Counted from the stretch's first letter, positions 1 to 9,100 are shown. The stretch: 64,000 nt of DNA from Candidatus Accumulibacter sp. ACC003 (GCF_907163085.1 NZ_CAJQTX010000002.1:372001-436000); one strand, 5' to 3'. The notes: a model not told the origin generated them from the letters alone. Numbers and translations: made by a program.

Positions 1-651
1 TACCTGGAGAAGAATCTACCGGGGCTGACCCAGATGGCGATGCAATTCATGGCGCTTGGAACGTTCGACGAGCTGCGGCGGCAGTTGCTCGAACTGACGT
101 TCGCACGCGCCTGCCTGAGCGATCCGTGGCCAAGCGACGCCGCCAGTTTCGCGGCGCGCTGCCTGGAGGCCAAACCACGGGTGGGCTTGCTGGCACAGGA
201 AATTTGCCGTCTGCTTGGGCAGATCCTCGACGATTGGCTGGCGCTGCACAAGAAACTGCTGGCGTGCAAGAGCTCGGGCAGCACAGTGCACGATATCGAG
301 GGACAATTGGCACGGCTGATCGGCAAGCACTTCATCACCGAAACACCCTTCGAGCGTCTGCAGCACTTCCCCCGCTACCTGAAAGCGATCGCGCTGCGGC
401 TCGACAAACTGAAAGCGGGCGGCGCCCAGGGCGCGGCGCGCGATAGCCGCTTGCTGGCCGAGTACCTGCCGCTGTGGACAAACTATCAGCGACGCGCCAC
501 GGTGTTGGCCAAACAGGGAGTCGGCGACGCGCAGCTCGAACAGTTTCGCTGGTTACTCGAAGAACTGCGCGTGCACCTGTTCGCGCAGGAGCTGCGCACG
601 CCGACGCCGATTTCGAGCAAACGTCTGCAGAAGATGTGGGAAGGCATGTAA
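1..651 (+). CDS. hrpA: ATP-dependent RNA helicase HrpA, C-terminal end (5' truncated by window)
   Basis: The open frame runs in from the first base (YLEKNLPGLTQMAMQF...), so only the last 216 residues are present. They match the C-terminal DUF3418 region of HrpA, a DEAH-box RNA helicase, ending in the typical block SSKRLQKMWEGM before TAA. No helicase motif (Walker A, DEAH) lies inside the window, so the identification rests on this tail alone. HrpA unwinds RNA and has been linked to mRNA processing and stalled-ribosome rescue. The next gene starts 32 bases downstream. Confidence is fairly high for family and high that this is a coding frame. Confidence 0.8.
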   Translation, partial: YLEKNLPGLTQMAMQFMALGTFDELRRQLLELTFARACLSDPWPSDAASFAARCLEAKPRVGLLAQEICRLLGQILDDWLALHKKLLACKSSGSTVHDIEGQLARLIGKHFITETPFERLQHFPRYLKAIALRLDKLKAGGAQGAARDSRLLAEYLPLWTNYQRRATVLAKQGVGDAQLEQFRWLLEELRVHLFAQELRTPTPISSKRLQKMWEGM

Positions 652-683
652 GGCCATGGCCACGCTGGGCAAGGAGAGGAACA

Positions 684-1436
684 ATGACTGAGATCGTGCT
701 GGCGATGGGGCGCAGCCTGCGGACGCTGGGCCGCGGCCGCGTCTGGCTGCTGTTTTTCGGGCCGGCGGTGGTCGCCCTGCTGGTCTGGATCGCGCTGACG
801 GTGTTCGCCCTTGAGAGTCTGATCGGCGCCCTCATCGAGCAGCCGCCATTGACCTGGCTGGTCGGCTGGGGAGTGGCGTGGCTGGCCAAGCTCGGCGCCG
901 TACTCGGCGGCTGGCTGCTGATTCTCGCCGCCGCCTTCGTCACGGCGATGCTGCTGGCGGCGATCTTCGTAATGCCGCTGCTGCTCGACCACGTCGCCCT
1001 GGCTGATTACCCGGAACTGGCACGCCTCGGCAAGGACAGCGTCGCAGCGGGCGCCTGGAACAGCATTGCCGCGGTCGTCCTGTACCTGATCGGCTGGCTG
1101 CTGACGCTGCCGCTGTGGTTGATCCCGGGCCTTGGCCTGCTGCTGCCGATCCTGTGGATGGCCTGGTTGACGCGTCGGACCTTTGCCTTCGACGCGCTCA
1201 CCGTGCACGCCACCGAGCAGGAATGGCGCGAGCTGCGTCGCCAGCATGGCCTGCCGCTGCTGCTCCTCGGTGTCGTCCTGGCGCTGCTGGCGCATATCCC
1301 GATCCTCGGCCTGCTGACGCCGACGCTGGCCGCCCTGGCGTTTACGCACTTCTGCCTCGAGGCCTTGCGACGCTTGCGGCAAGGAGCGCTGGTGGCGGTG
1401 ATCAACGAACAGCCGGCGCTGGAGGAAGTGAAATGA
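684..1436 (+). CDS. EI24 domain-containing (CysZ-like) inner-membrane protein
   Basis: A 250-residue hydrophobic protein with several membrane segments (first about residues 15-45, then paired segments near 65-95 and 130-160 and a C-terminal pair). It fits the EI24/CysZ family of membrane proteins; CysZ is a sulfate channel, but the substrate here is unknown. The start was chosen at the ATG preceded by AAGGAGAGGA; upstream in-frame starts would run into hrpA. Its TGA overlaps the ATG of the next gene (ATGA), so the two are probably translated together. An EI24 gene beside a cinA-like gene is, from memory, a recurrent betaproteobacterial pairing. Confidence 0.75.
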   Translation: MTEIVLAMGRSLRTLGRGRVWLLFFGPAVVALLVWIALTVFALESLIGALIEQPPLTWLVGWGVAWLAKLGAVLGGWLLILAAAFVTAMLLAAIFVMPLLLDHVALADYPELARLGKDSVAAGAWNSIAAVVLYLIGWLLTLPLWLIPGLGLLLPILWMAWLTRRTFAFDALTVHATEQEWRELRRQHGLPLLLLGVVLALLAHIPILGLLTPTLAALAFTHFCLEALRRLRQGALVAVINEQPALEEVK

Positions 1437-2188
1437 GTTTCGGAGCAATCATCATCGGTGACGAGCTCCTCTCGGGAAAGCGCAGCGACCAGCACTTTGC
1501 CAAGATCGCCGAGTTGCTGGCGGCGCGCGGCCTGCGCCTGTCGTGGGTCGAATACCTCGGCGACGACGCGGCGCGCATCGCCGCGACCCTGCGGCGCAGC
1601 CTGGCCGCTGGCGACGTCGTTTTCAGTTTTGGCGGTATCGGCAATACGCCGGACGACCAGACGCGGCAAGCGGCGGCCGCCGCGCTGGGTGTTGACCTGG
1701 TCTTGCATGCCGACGCCGAACGCGAGATTCGCGGCCGTTTCGGCGACCAGACCAACGCCGTTCGCCTGCTGCTCGGCACCTTCCCGCGCGGCGTGGACAT
1801 CATTCCCAACCCGTTCAACCGTATTCCGGGCTTTCGCGTACGCGACCATCACTTCGTACCGGGTTTCCCGCAGATGGCGCACCCGATGGTTGAATGGGCG
1901 CTCGACACCTTCTATGGCGATCTTTTTCACCGCCAGCCGAGCGTCGAAAAAGCCTTCCTGTTGACCGGAGCCAACTGCTACGAAAGCGCGCTACTCGATC
2001 TGATGGAGGAAATCGTCGGCGATTTTCCGACGCTACGACTGTTCAGTCTGCCGTCGATAGCCGACGACGGGCAGCGCCGGCACCTCGAACTCGGCGTTGA
2101 AGGCGAGGCGGCACTGGTCGATGAAGCGATGGGCAGGATCCGCCAGGAGGTCGAGCGGCGCGGCATCAGCTGGCGCTGGCGCCCCTAG
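1433..2188 (+). CDS. CinA-like competence/damage-inducible protein, molybdopterin-binding (MoaB/Mog) domain
   Basis: A 251-residue protein made almost entirely of the MoaB/Mog fold. It opens with GAIIIGDELLSGKRSDQHF and carries the family's GGIGNTPDDQT loop near residue 65. Full-length CinA also has a C-terminal pyridine-nucleotide amidohydrolase domain; this protein is too short for that, so it is a CinA-N-only form. The start ATG lies inside the stop of the EI24 gene (4-bp overlap). The molecular role of such short forms is not established; a nucleotide or pyridine-nucleotide salvage role is possible. Confidence 0.8.
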   Translation: MSFGAIIIGDELLSGKRSDQHFAKIAELLAARGLRLSWVEYLGDDAARIAATLRRSLAAGDVVFSFGGIGNTPDDQTRQAAAAALGVDLVLHADAEREIRGRFGDQTNAVRLLLGTFPRGVDIIPNPFNRIPGFRVRDHHFVPGFPQMAHPMVEWALDTFYGDLFHRQPSVEKAFLLTGANCYESALLDLMEEIVGDFPTLRLFSLPSIADDGQRRHLELGVEGEAALVDEAMGRIRQEVERRGISWRWRP

Positions 2189-2216
2189 AGCACGCCATCG
2201 ACGACCTGCGGTAAAC

Positions 2217-2245
2217 CAAAAAAAACCCCGACCACAGCCGGGGTT
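2217..2245 (-). terminator. Rho-independent terminator after the first phasin gene
   Basis: On the minus strand the sequence reads AACCCCG, an 8-base loop, CGGGGTT and then a run of T. The 7-bp GC-rich stem followed by a U tract is a classical intrinsic terminator. It sits 34 bases past the phasin stop and between two convergent genes. Confidence 0.85.
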
Positions 2246-2278
2246 CTGCTCAGCGCCTGCGGCGCCTTTGTGCGGCGC

Positions 2279-2824
2279 TTACTTCTTGGGCGAAAGAACC
2301 GATGCGGCCTGCGAGGTGGCGTTGGACACCGCTTTGATGTTGGTGTCGACGATGTCGGTCATCTGCTTGGCCATCTGCGAGATGTTCTCGAAGGCCGTCG
2401 TCGATGCACTCATCATCTGCTTCATCGCGCCAGAAAAGACGTCGCCAGCGATCGGCGCCGCAGCGGTCTTGCCAACGACGCCGCCAGCGGACTTGGCCAT
2501 GGCGCTGTATTGCTGCTCCATCACCGAAGTGATTTCCCGCTGCATGTTCGCCGACAGATCGTACAGACCGCGCGAGTACTCCATGAGTTTCTCAACGTTC
2601 GGCTGTGCCAGCGAGCCCGCCATACTGGCCAACTCCTTGGGATCCTTGACGCCCAGCAGCTGCTGAGCGCCACCGGCACTGGAGTTGAAGAGTTCGCGGC
2701 TGGCGGCGAGATTGAGCGCGGACAGTTGTTCCATGCCGTGGAAAGCGGTACGAACCAGCGTCATCATGACTTGTGCGTTGGCTTTTTGGCTCTCGGCGAG
2801 TTGTTCGAGATTGATGGTGTTCAT
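2279..2824 (-). CDS. Phasin family protein (polyhydroxyalkanoate granule-associated)
   Basis: A 181-residue, alanine-rich, largely helical protein of the betaproteobacterial PhaP type (phasin family, TIGR01841-like). Phasins coat the surface of intracellular PHA granules and control their number and size. Recognisable blocks are LNLAASRELF, SLAQPNVEKLMEYSRGLYDL and the C-terminal amphipathic helices. The start ATG is preceded by CGGAGGAATTT, a strong ribosome site; a longer frame exists upstream but lacks one. A paralogue is directly upstream on the same strand, and an intrinsic terminator follows. No clear promoter of its own is seen in the 230-bp gap, so read-through from the upstream phasin promoter is possible. 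Confidence 0.9.
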   Translation of the reverse strand: MNTINLEQLAESQKANAQVMMTLVRTAFHGMEQLSALNLAASRELFNSSAGGAQQLLGVKDPKELASMAGSLAQPNVEKLMEYSRGLYDLSANMQREITSVMEQQYSAMAKSAGGVVGKTAAAPIAGDVFSGAMKQMMSASTTAFENISQMAKQMTDIVDTNIKAVSNATSQAASVLSPKK

Positions 2825-3054
2825 AAATTCCTCCGTAAATGGCAATAATGAAGCGCATTAAGCGCGTGACGGATACTCGAGGAAGCGTGAACACTGCGAC
2901 ACGCTCGGTCTGCTCCCGTCAGGGGTACTACGGTTCAGGCTGTTGGCGGCTGGCCACTTCGCGGCGCTCCGAAGAGGCCCCGGCAGCATACCGGGAGCCC
3001 TTCAGACGCTTGCTGGCGAAACCGTTGCGGCGAGCCTGAGAGACGCGGGCAAGC

Positions 3055-3606
3055 TTACTTCTTGACCGCTGCAGCGGTCGCACCAACAGCCTTGACGGTG
3101 GCGTTGGTCGCCGCGGCAACGTTTGACTCGGCAAGATCGGCAACCTGTTTGGCCGCTTTATTCATGGTGTCAAAAGCCGAGGTGGCCGACGCGATAGCCG
3201 ACTTGACGGCCGAAACGGCAACGTCCGAACCCACCGGCGCGTTCTTGGCGGCTTGCTCGAGCAGCCCGAAGGACTTCTTCTGGAACTCGGCGAACTGCGC
3301 TTCGAGGAGCTTGGAAACTTCTTCCTTCGACTGTGCCGAAATTTCATAGACGCTACGGGTGTAGGCAACGGCCTTTTCGACATTCGGCTGCGCCAACGAC
3401 GCCTGCACCGAGAAGAACTCTTGCGCATTCTTGGCGCCGAGCATTGCCTTGGCGTTGGCAACGCCGTCTTCGAGCATCGAACGGGCGGTATTCAGGTTCA
3501 ACGCAGCGATGCGCTCGGCGCTGGCCAGAGCGGTGTTGGCAAGAGTCAGCATGGCGTCGACCGAAGCTTTGTTGGCAGCGGCGAATTGTTCGGGCGTGGT
3601 AAACAT
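3055..3606 (-). CDS. Phasin family protein (second copy)
   Basis: A 183-residue phasin paralogue of the downstream gene. It shares the pattern ALNLNTAR, SLAQPNVEKAVAYTRSVYEI and an alanine/lysine-rich helical tail ending AAAVKK. It is expected on the PHA granule surface. The start ATG follows TGAGGAGATTG at good spacing; the frame extends 15 codons further without a ribosome site. It has a near-consensus sigma70 promoter about 110 bases upstream, which suggests strong expression, as is usual for phasins. The two copies differ clearly in sequence, so the duplication is not recent. Confidence 0.9.
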   Translation of the reverse strand: MFTTPEQFAAANKASVDAMLTLANTALASAERIAALNLNTARSMLEDGVANAKAMLGAKNAQEFFSVQASLAQPNVEKAVAYTRSVYEISAQSKEEVSKLLEAQFAEFQKKSFGLLEQAAKNAPVGSDVAVSAVKSAIASATSAFDTMNKAAKQVADLAESNVAAATNATVKAVGATAAAVKK

Positions 3607-3717
3607 GGTCAATCTCCTCAATATGGATGGGGGCACAACAAACATGTGCAATGTTTAACTCCGGGGCCCTGCGCCTGTTGGCTGCCAGACCTTTTGTTGC
3701 ACTGCACCATGGACAGT

Positions 3718-3745
3718 ATTATAGCCCCCCGCCGGCGCTTGTCAA
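3718..3745 (-). promoter_or_regulatory. Sigma70 promoter of the phasin gene, with TGC-rich element downstream
   Basis: The minus strand reads TTGACA, a 16-bp spacer and TATAAT: both boxes are perfect consensus. The region just upstream of the -35 box is unusually AT-rich and could act as an UP element. Immediately downstream (3695-3706) the minus strand reads TGCAGTGCAACA. This resembles the TGC-rich sites bound by PhaR, the PHA-responsive repressor of phasin genes. The operator assignment is inference; the promoter boxes are directly visible. Confidence 0.8.
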
Positions 3746-3897
3746 GAATTTTTTGGTGCGCCGCAACATATCCACTACCGCATTGTTTTATATGAAATTA
3801 AACTGAATAAACCAAGCACTCGCCGGGAAGCATCGACGACTTCTGCTGCGCCGCACGGTCAGCGGCACGCTAGCAGGCCGGCGACGCGCCGGTCGCT

Positions 3898-4503
3898 TCA
3901 CTTGGCGGTGGTCTTGGCGGCCGCCGCCGGCTTGAGCGTCAGCGGTTCTCCAGCCGCTGCCGTGTCGTTCTTGCCGCGCGGCTGAATGATCGCCTTGACG
4001 CGCGCCTGCGCGGCGCCGGTGGCGCTCTTGGTGGCACCGGCGCCGGTCGTGACCAGGTACTTTTCGTTCAGCGCATCGTAAGAAATATACGGGCCCTTGA
4101 CTTCGTCGCCGCCGCTCTTGACCCAGGCGCGATTGAAGAATTCGCTCTTTTCGGCGCGCGCGTCGTAGTCGATTCGCTCGGCCTCGCCCTCAATGAAGTC
4201 GTCTTGTCCCTCGCGCTTCTGCCGGAAGCGGGCCAGGCCGTCGGCGCCGCCGGTCGCCGTACCTTTCTGAAATCCATCGGCGTCCTGGGTGACTACCAGG
4301 TGGCTGGTGAGAATCTGCAAGGTACCCTGAATCAGGACCACGTTGCCTTCGAGGACCTGGACCTTCTTGATGTCGTCGATGCTCATCCGGTCCGCTTCAA
4401 GCTGAACGGGTTTCTCGCGGTCCGCGCGCTCGGCTTGTGCCGGCATCGACACGAGCATCAGCAGGAGGCTGCTCGCGCAGGCGCAGTAATGGGTTTTTTT
4501 CAT
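3898..4503 (-). CDS. lptA: LptA, periplasmic lipopolysaccharide-transport protein
   Basis: A 201-residue protein with a signal peptide (basic MKKTHY, hydrophobic stretch, cleavage likely after AQA at residue 24) followed by an OstA/LptA-type beta-jellyroll. Recognisable blocks are LEADRMSIDD, VLEGNVVLIQGTLQI and IDYDARAEKSEF. LptA forms the periplasmic bridge that carries LPS from LptC to the outer-membrane LptDE complex. Its ATG overlaps the stop of lptC by four bases. The usual next gene, lptB, does not follow; the phasin promoter comes next instead. Confidence 0.9.
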   Translation of the reverse strand: MKKTHYCACASSLLLMLVSMPAQAERADREKPVQLEADRMSIDDIKKVQVLEGNVVLIQGTLQILTSHLVVTQDADGFQKGTATGGADGLARFRQKREGQDDFIEGEAERIDYDARAEKSEFFNRAWVKSGGDEVKGPYISYDALNEKYLVTTGAGATKSATGAAQARVKAIIQPRGKNDTAAAGEPLTLKPAAAAKTTAK

Positions 4504-5093
4504 GTCGTGGGCTTTTTCTTGGCTGAACGGCTTTCAATTTCTCCGGTCACCCGGGATTCCAGCAGATAAGTCTGCAGCTTGTGGTCGACCTGCATGCCGA
4601 CGCCTTTTATCCATGAGTTCCCCTGCGTGATCACCACCGGGCTCTCGGTGAACGCCTTTTCAACATCGGTAAGAACGGTCAATTCCGGAGTCTCGACAAG
4701 CAGCGGCGGGTAGTTTGCGGTCGCCTCGCGGCGCACCTCGACGTTTTCCTTGAGGTCGACGCGCTCACCTTTGGCGCTCAGATGTCCCTGCAAGGCACTG
4801 ATGCTTACCGTCGGTTTGGTCGGATTCAGATAAACCAGCCTGGGCTTGACCAGGTCGACGGTGTCGTCATCGGGATAGTGACGAATCTCGTCGGCGTACA
4901 GCGTGTACTGCAGCGCTCCGCCCTGGTCGATCCTGCGCACCGTCGCATCGCTGACGATGTAATCGGGATCGTGACGACGACTGCCGTCGCCGCGGCTTTC
5001 CGAGATATCCGTCGCGTAGCGCAACCAGAAAGTCAGCGCCGCCAGAACCAGCATGATGAAAATCGGCAGCGCCGCGCTGCTCCAGCGCTTCAT
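4500..5093 (-). CDS. lptC: LptC, inner-membrane LPS export protein
   Basis: A 197-residue protein with one N-terminal membrane anchor (IFIMLVLAALTFWLRYA) and a periplasmic LptC/YrbK domain. It includes DPDYIVSDATVRR and a middle region with ISALQGHLSAKGERVDL. It links the LptBFG ABC transporter to LptA. Length and order (kdsD upstream, lptA downstream with ATGA overlap) fit the family. It begins only 55 bp after kdsD, with no kdsC between them, which is unusual. Confidence 0.9.
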   Translation of the reverse strand: MKRWSSAALPIFIMLVLAALTFWLRYATDISESRGDGSRRHDPDYIVSDATVRRIDQGGALQYTLYADEIRHYPDDDTVDLVKPRLVYLNPTKPTVSISALQGHLSAKGERVDLKENVEVRREATANYPPLLVETPELTVLTDVEKAFTESPVVITQGNSWIKGVGMQVDHKLQTYLLESRVTGEIESRSAKKKPTT

Positions 5094-5148
5094 GCCAGAC
5101 CTTGATGGCCGATGGCCCGCGGACGCCGTTGGCCAGCCACCGTGATCA

Positions 5149-6132
5149 TCAGATGACCTTGGCCCTGAACAGGTCGTGCATGTTCAGGGCGCCAAGCAGC
5201 ACGCCATTTTCGTCAAGCACCGGCAACTGGTTGATCTTGTACTGCTCCATCATCTCGACCGCTTCGACGGCCAGGCGTTCGGGCGCAATCGAGCGCGGCG
5301 CCTGGCTCATGACATCGGCCACCCGCAGTCTGCGCAGGTCGAGTCCCCTGGCGAAGGCGCGCCGCAAGTCACCATCGGTGATGATGCCGATCACGCGGCG
5401 CTCCGGCGTCACCACACAGGTCATGCCGATACCGCCGCGCGAGATCTCGAGGATGGCGTCGGGCAGACCGGTCTCCGCAACGACCACCGGCAGGGCAGCA
5501 CCGGCGCGCATGACATCGCGAACGTGGGTCAACAAGCGGCGCCCGAGCGTACCTCCCGGGTGCGAGCGGGCGAAATCCTCGGCGCCAAAACCGCGCGAAT
5601 CAAGCAGTGCTACCGCCAGCGCGTCGCCGAGCGCCAGCACGGCGGTGGTACTGGCGGTCGGCGCCAGATTGAGCGGACACGCTTCGACCGCCACCGCGGC
5701 GTCGAGGTGGACGTCCGACTCGATGGCCAGCGACGACTGCGCTTTGCCGGTCATGCTGATCAGCTTGGCGCCGAGTCGTTTGATGATCGGCACGATGGTC
5801 AGCAGTTCGACGCTTTCGCCGGAATTTGAAATGGCGATCAGGACGTCGTCGCGGGTGATCATCCCGAGGTCACCGTGACTGGCCTCGGCAGGATGAACGA
5901 AATAGGCCGGCGTGCCCGTACTTGACAGTGTCGAGGCGATCTTGCGCCCGACATGACCGGACTTGCCCATGCCACTGACGATAACCCGACCGTGGCAGTT
6001 GAGAATCAGCGCCACAGCCTGCAAGAACAAACCGTCGATGCGATCGGCCAATGCAAGCACCGCGTCGGCCTCGATGCGCAGCACCTGCCGGGCCAGATCC
6101 AGCGCCTTCGACGATGGCCTCACTTGGTTCAT
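5149..6132 (-). CDS. kdsD: D-arabinose 5-phosphate isomerase KdsD
   Basis: A 327-residue enzyme of the SIS-CBS type: a sugar isomerase domain in the first ~200 residues (GMGKSGHVGRKIA, HPAEASHGDLGMI, ISNSGES) followed by two CBS domains. It converts ribulose 5-phosphate to arabinose 5-phosphate, the first step of Kdo synthesis for LPS. The start ATG gives the normal family N-terminus; the frame continues 83 codons upstream but that part has no family resemblance. A TATACT box on the minus strand at 6159-6164 may belong to its promoter. It heads the lptC-lptA group. Confidence 0.92.
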   Translation of the reverse strand: MNQVRPSSKALDLARQVLRIEADAVLALADRIDGLFLQAVALILNCHGRVIVSGMGKSGHVGRKIASTLSSTGTPAYFVHPAEASHGDLGMITRDDVLIAISNSGESVELLTIVPIIKRLGAKLISMTGKAQSSLAIESDVHLDAAVAVEACPLNLAPTASTTAVLALGDALAVALLDSRGFGAEDFARSHPGGTLGRRLLTHVRDVMRAGAALPVVVAETGLPDAILEISRGGIGMTCVVTPERRVIGIITDGDLRRAFARGLDLRRLRVADVMSQAPRSIAPERLAVEAVEMMEQYKINQLPVLDENGVLLGALNMHDLFRAKVI

Positions 6133-6381
6133 TGGCAGGCAGCGGTTATCATCCGCCGAGTATAACAGAAGGTCATGGCACGCCGACCGTGCCCCGCCTC
6201 TGCGGCGGCGGCAAAAAGGTGCCGGCAACCGAGAAGAGCGATCGAGGCTCGCCCACCGAGGGCTGTCGTCAAGATTTTCCCTCACTTCCCGGGCGCCTGC
6301 CGATTGGCCCGCCGAAGCGGGGCGATTCGCGGCAATCCGTGAATCACCGACACGTCGCCAACGAAACGACATGAGGGACAA

Positions 6382-8349
6382 ATGGATACGCTACCAACCA
6401 TCGTGATGCTGCTCGGCGCCTCGGTCGTCTCGGTGATCTTTTTCCGCTCGGCCAACCTACCGCCGGTACTCGGCTATCTGCTGGTCGGCGCGATCATTGG
6501 CCCGCACGCGCTTGACCTGATCGGCAGCTTGACCGGCGCGCAGCATCTGGCCGAGTTCGGCGTCGTTTTCCTGATGTTCTCGATCGGGCTCGAGTTTTCA
6601 CTACCCAAGCTGTACGCCATGAAGCGCATCGTCTTCGGTCTCGGCCTGCTGCAGGTGTTGCTGACGCTGGCCGTGGTCACCGCCATTGTCACCGCGCTCG
6701 GGCTGAGCTGGCAGGAGGGGGTGGCGCTCGGCGGCGCGCTGGCGATGTCATCGACGGCGGTGCTGACCAAGCTACTGACCGAGCGCCTTGAACTCGACAA
6801 GGCGCATGGCCGCGAGGTGATGGGCGTACTGCTCTTCCAGGATATCGCCGTCGTGCCGCTGTTGATCCTGATTCCGTCGTTTTCGGAAACGCCCGAGCGG
6901 ATGGCGACGATGATGGGCCTGGCGCTTCTCAAGGCCGTCGTCGTCTTGTCGGTGGTGCTGTTCTTCGGCCAGCGCCTGATGAGCCGCTGGTTCGACGTCG
7001 TTGCCAAGGGCAAGTCGGCCGAGCTGTTCATGCTCAACGTCCTGCTGATCACCCTGGGCCTCGCCTACCTCACCGAGGTCGCTGGCCTGTCGCTGGCGCT
7101 GGGCGCTTTTGTCGCCGGCATCCTGATCTCCGAGACGCAATACCGGCATCACGTCGAAGAGGACATCAAACCGTTTCGCGACGTCCTGATGGGGCTGTTT
7201 TTCGTCACCATCGGCATGATGCTCAACGTCCCGCTGGTGGTCGCCAACGCGCCGCTGGTGCTCGGCGTCCTGGCGGCGCTGCTGGCCGTCAAGCTGGCGC
7301 TGGTCCTGGGCCTCTCGCGGCTGTTCGGCTCGACCTTTGGCGGCGCCCTGCGCACCGGCCTGTGGCTATGTGCCGGCGGCGAGTTCGGTTTTGTCCTGCT
7401 CGCCGAAATGCGCCGCTTCGAACTGCTGCCGTCGCCGGTCCTGCAAGCGGTGCTGGCGGCGCTGGTCCTGTCGATGCTGCTGGCGCCGCTGATCGTCCAG
7501 TACAGCAACCAGCTCGTCCTGCGCTTCGCCGCCAGCGAATGGCTGATGCGCTCGATGCAGATGACCCAGTTGGCGGCCAAGACGATGAACACCGAGAAGC
7601 ACGTGGTAATCTGCGGTTACGGCCGCACGGGTCAGTATCTGGCGCGCTTCATGGAACAGGAAGACGTCACCTACCTGGCGCTCGATCTTGACCCCGAGCG
7701 CATCCGTGAAGCAGCAGCGGCTGGCGAGAACGTCATCTACGGTGACGCCACGAGGCACGAAACGCTGGCCGCCGCCGGCATTGCGCGCGCCAGCGTGGCG
7801 ATCATCTCCTTTGCCGACGCACGCGCCAGCGAACGCGTCCTCGAACACATTCGCCAGATCAAACCCGACCTGCCGGTCGTCGTGCGGACGCTCGACGAAA
7901 AGGATCTCGACACGCTGTTGCGAGCGGGTGCCGCCGAAGTCGTTCCGGAAACGCTGGAAACGAGCATGGCCCTGGCCTCGCACGCCTTGCGCCACCTCGG
8001 CGTGCCGAACGCGCAGGTGATCGAGCACTTCCGGCAGACACGAATCGGCCACTATCGGACGCTGCGCGGCTTCTTCCACGGCGAGAGCGACGCCGAAGCC
8101 GATACGCTGGACGTCGAAGAAGAACGCCTGCACTCCGTCCTGCTGGTCGATGGCGCGCGCGCCATCGGCCGGACGCTCGGCGAACTGGCGATGCCAGAAC
8201 TTGGTGTCGAGGTGACGGCCGTTCGGCGGCGCAACATCCGCGCGCTCGAACCGTCGGCGGAAACGCTCTTCGTCGTTGGCGACGTGGTCGTGCTACTCGG
8301 CAAGCAAAGCGCCCTGAGCGCCGCCGAAGAGCGGCTCCTGCAGGGCTGA
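6382..8349 (+). CDS. Monovalent cation:proton antiporter of the KefB/YbaL (CPA2) type with RCK domain
   Basis: A 655-residue protein with a 12-13 segment Na+/H+ exchanger domain (about residues 5-375). It is followed by a TrkA-N/RCK nucleotide-binding domain beginning VVICGYGRTGQYLARF near residue 410, and a TrkA-C domain in the last ~80 residues. This architecture is that of KefB/KefC/YbaL potassium-efflux antiporters. The glutathione-regulation motif of true KefC was not identified, so the symbol is left blank. The start ATG follows GAGGGACA. It is transcribed divergently from kdsD. Confidence 0.88.
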   Translation: MDTLPTIVMLLGASVVSVIFFRSANLPPVLGYLLVGAIIGPHALDLIGSLTGAQHLAEFGVVFLMFSIGLEFSLPKLYAMKRIVFGLGLLQVLLTLAVVTAIVTALGLSWQEGVALGGALAMSSTAVLTKLLTERLELDKAHGREVMGVLLFQDIAVVPLLILIPSFSETPERMATMMGLALLKAVVVLSVVLFFGQRLMSRWFDVVAKGKSAELFMLNVLLITLGLAYLTEVAGLSLALGAFVAGILISETQYRHHVEEDIKPFRDVLMGLFFVTIGMMLNVPLVVANAPLVLGVLAALLAVKLALVLGLSRLFGSTFGGALRTGLWLCAGGEFGFVLLAEMRRFELLPSPVLQAVLAALVLSMLLAPLIVQYSNQLVLRFAASEWLMRSMQMTQLAAKTMNTEKHVVICGYGRTGQYLARFMEQEDVTYLALDLDPERIREAAAAGENVIYGDATRHETLAAAGIARASVAIISFADARASERVLEHIRQIKPDLPVVVRTLDEKDLDTLLRAGAAEVVPETLETSMALASHALRHLGVPNAQVIEHFRQTRIGHYRTLRGFFHGESDAEADTLDVEEERLHSVLLVDGARAIGRTLGELAMPELGVEVTAVRRRNIRALEPSAETLFVVGDVVVLLGKQSALSAAEERLLQG

Positions 8350-8383
8350 ACAGCGCACGCGCGCCCTCGCCGCGTGCGAGTGC

Positions 8384-9100
8384 TCAGTAGCCCGCGCAGA
8401 CCGTATATTGGCTGCCATCGACGATAGCGTTTGTCGCTACCGCCGCGCCGCCGCGGGCGGTACCGTCGAGTACCGCCTGCACCGAGCCACCCGCGGTATT
8501 GCCGTCGTCCATGCTGCTGTCAATTTGCCTGACGTAGCGGCCGAGGATGCCCGCCGAGCAGATGAAGAACGAACCGCGCATGCCGGCGATGAATGGTGCC
8601 GCGGCACCGAGAGCGCTGATACCGCTCTCAATCCCGATGAAGCCGCCGTCAGCATTGCGCGGCCGGTAGTTTACGTCGGCCAGCACCGTCGCGCCGGTCG
8701 CCAGGTTGGCCAATCGGGCGTGCTGCCAGAACACCGAGCTTTCGTCGGTGACCACGCCGGTACCGGCGCCGCCGGCATTCCACGCACCATCAATTCGGCC
8801 GTTGTTCTGCGCGCACTGGCCAGCGGTGTTGATGGGAGCGCAAGCCGCTGCAACGGCGGCGCCGAAAGCCAGATCGAGTTGCGCTTGCGTCTGGTCACCC
8901 GGAAAAGCCTTGAAGCGATCCTGATAGCCATAGACCAGACTCGATACGGTACGGAAGTCGCCGATCATGTTCTTGACCTTGGCACTATTGATCAGCTCCT
9001 GCCCCTTCAGCACGCCGCCCAGCAGCAGGCCGATGATGACGAGTACAATGGCAATCTCTACCAGCGTGAAACCCGCCTGTCTTTGTGGTAGCTGGTTCAT
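8384..9100 (-). CDS. Type IV prepilin-like protein
   Basis: A 238-residue protein with a type III signal sequence: short basic leader MNQLPQRQAG, cleavage before FTLVEIAIVLVIIGLLLGG, the conserved Glu5 and a hydrophobic helix. The C-terminal part is globular, with several Cys residues that could form disulfides. The start ATG has GGAGGAAGAC upstream; the longer frame does not. It is a candidate major or minor pilin for the MSHA-like machinery encoded further along the same strand, and would be processed by a prepilin peptidase not present in the window. Confidence 0.85.
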   Translation of the reverse strand: MNQLPQRQAGFTLVEIAIVLVIIGLLLGGVLKGQELINSAKVKNMIGDFRTVSSLVYGYQDRFKAFPGDQTQAQLDLAFGAAVAAACAPINTAGQCAQNNGRIDGAWNAGGAGTGVVTDESSVFWQHARLANLATGATVLADVNYRPRNADGGFIGIESGISALGAAAPFIAGMRGSFFICSAGILGRYVRQIDSSMDDGNTAGGSVQAVLDGTARGGAAVATNAIVDGSQYTVCAGY

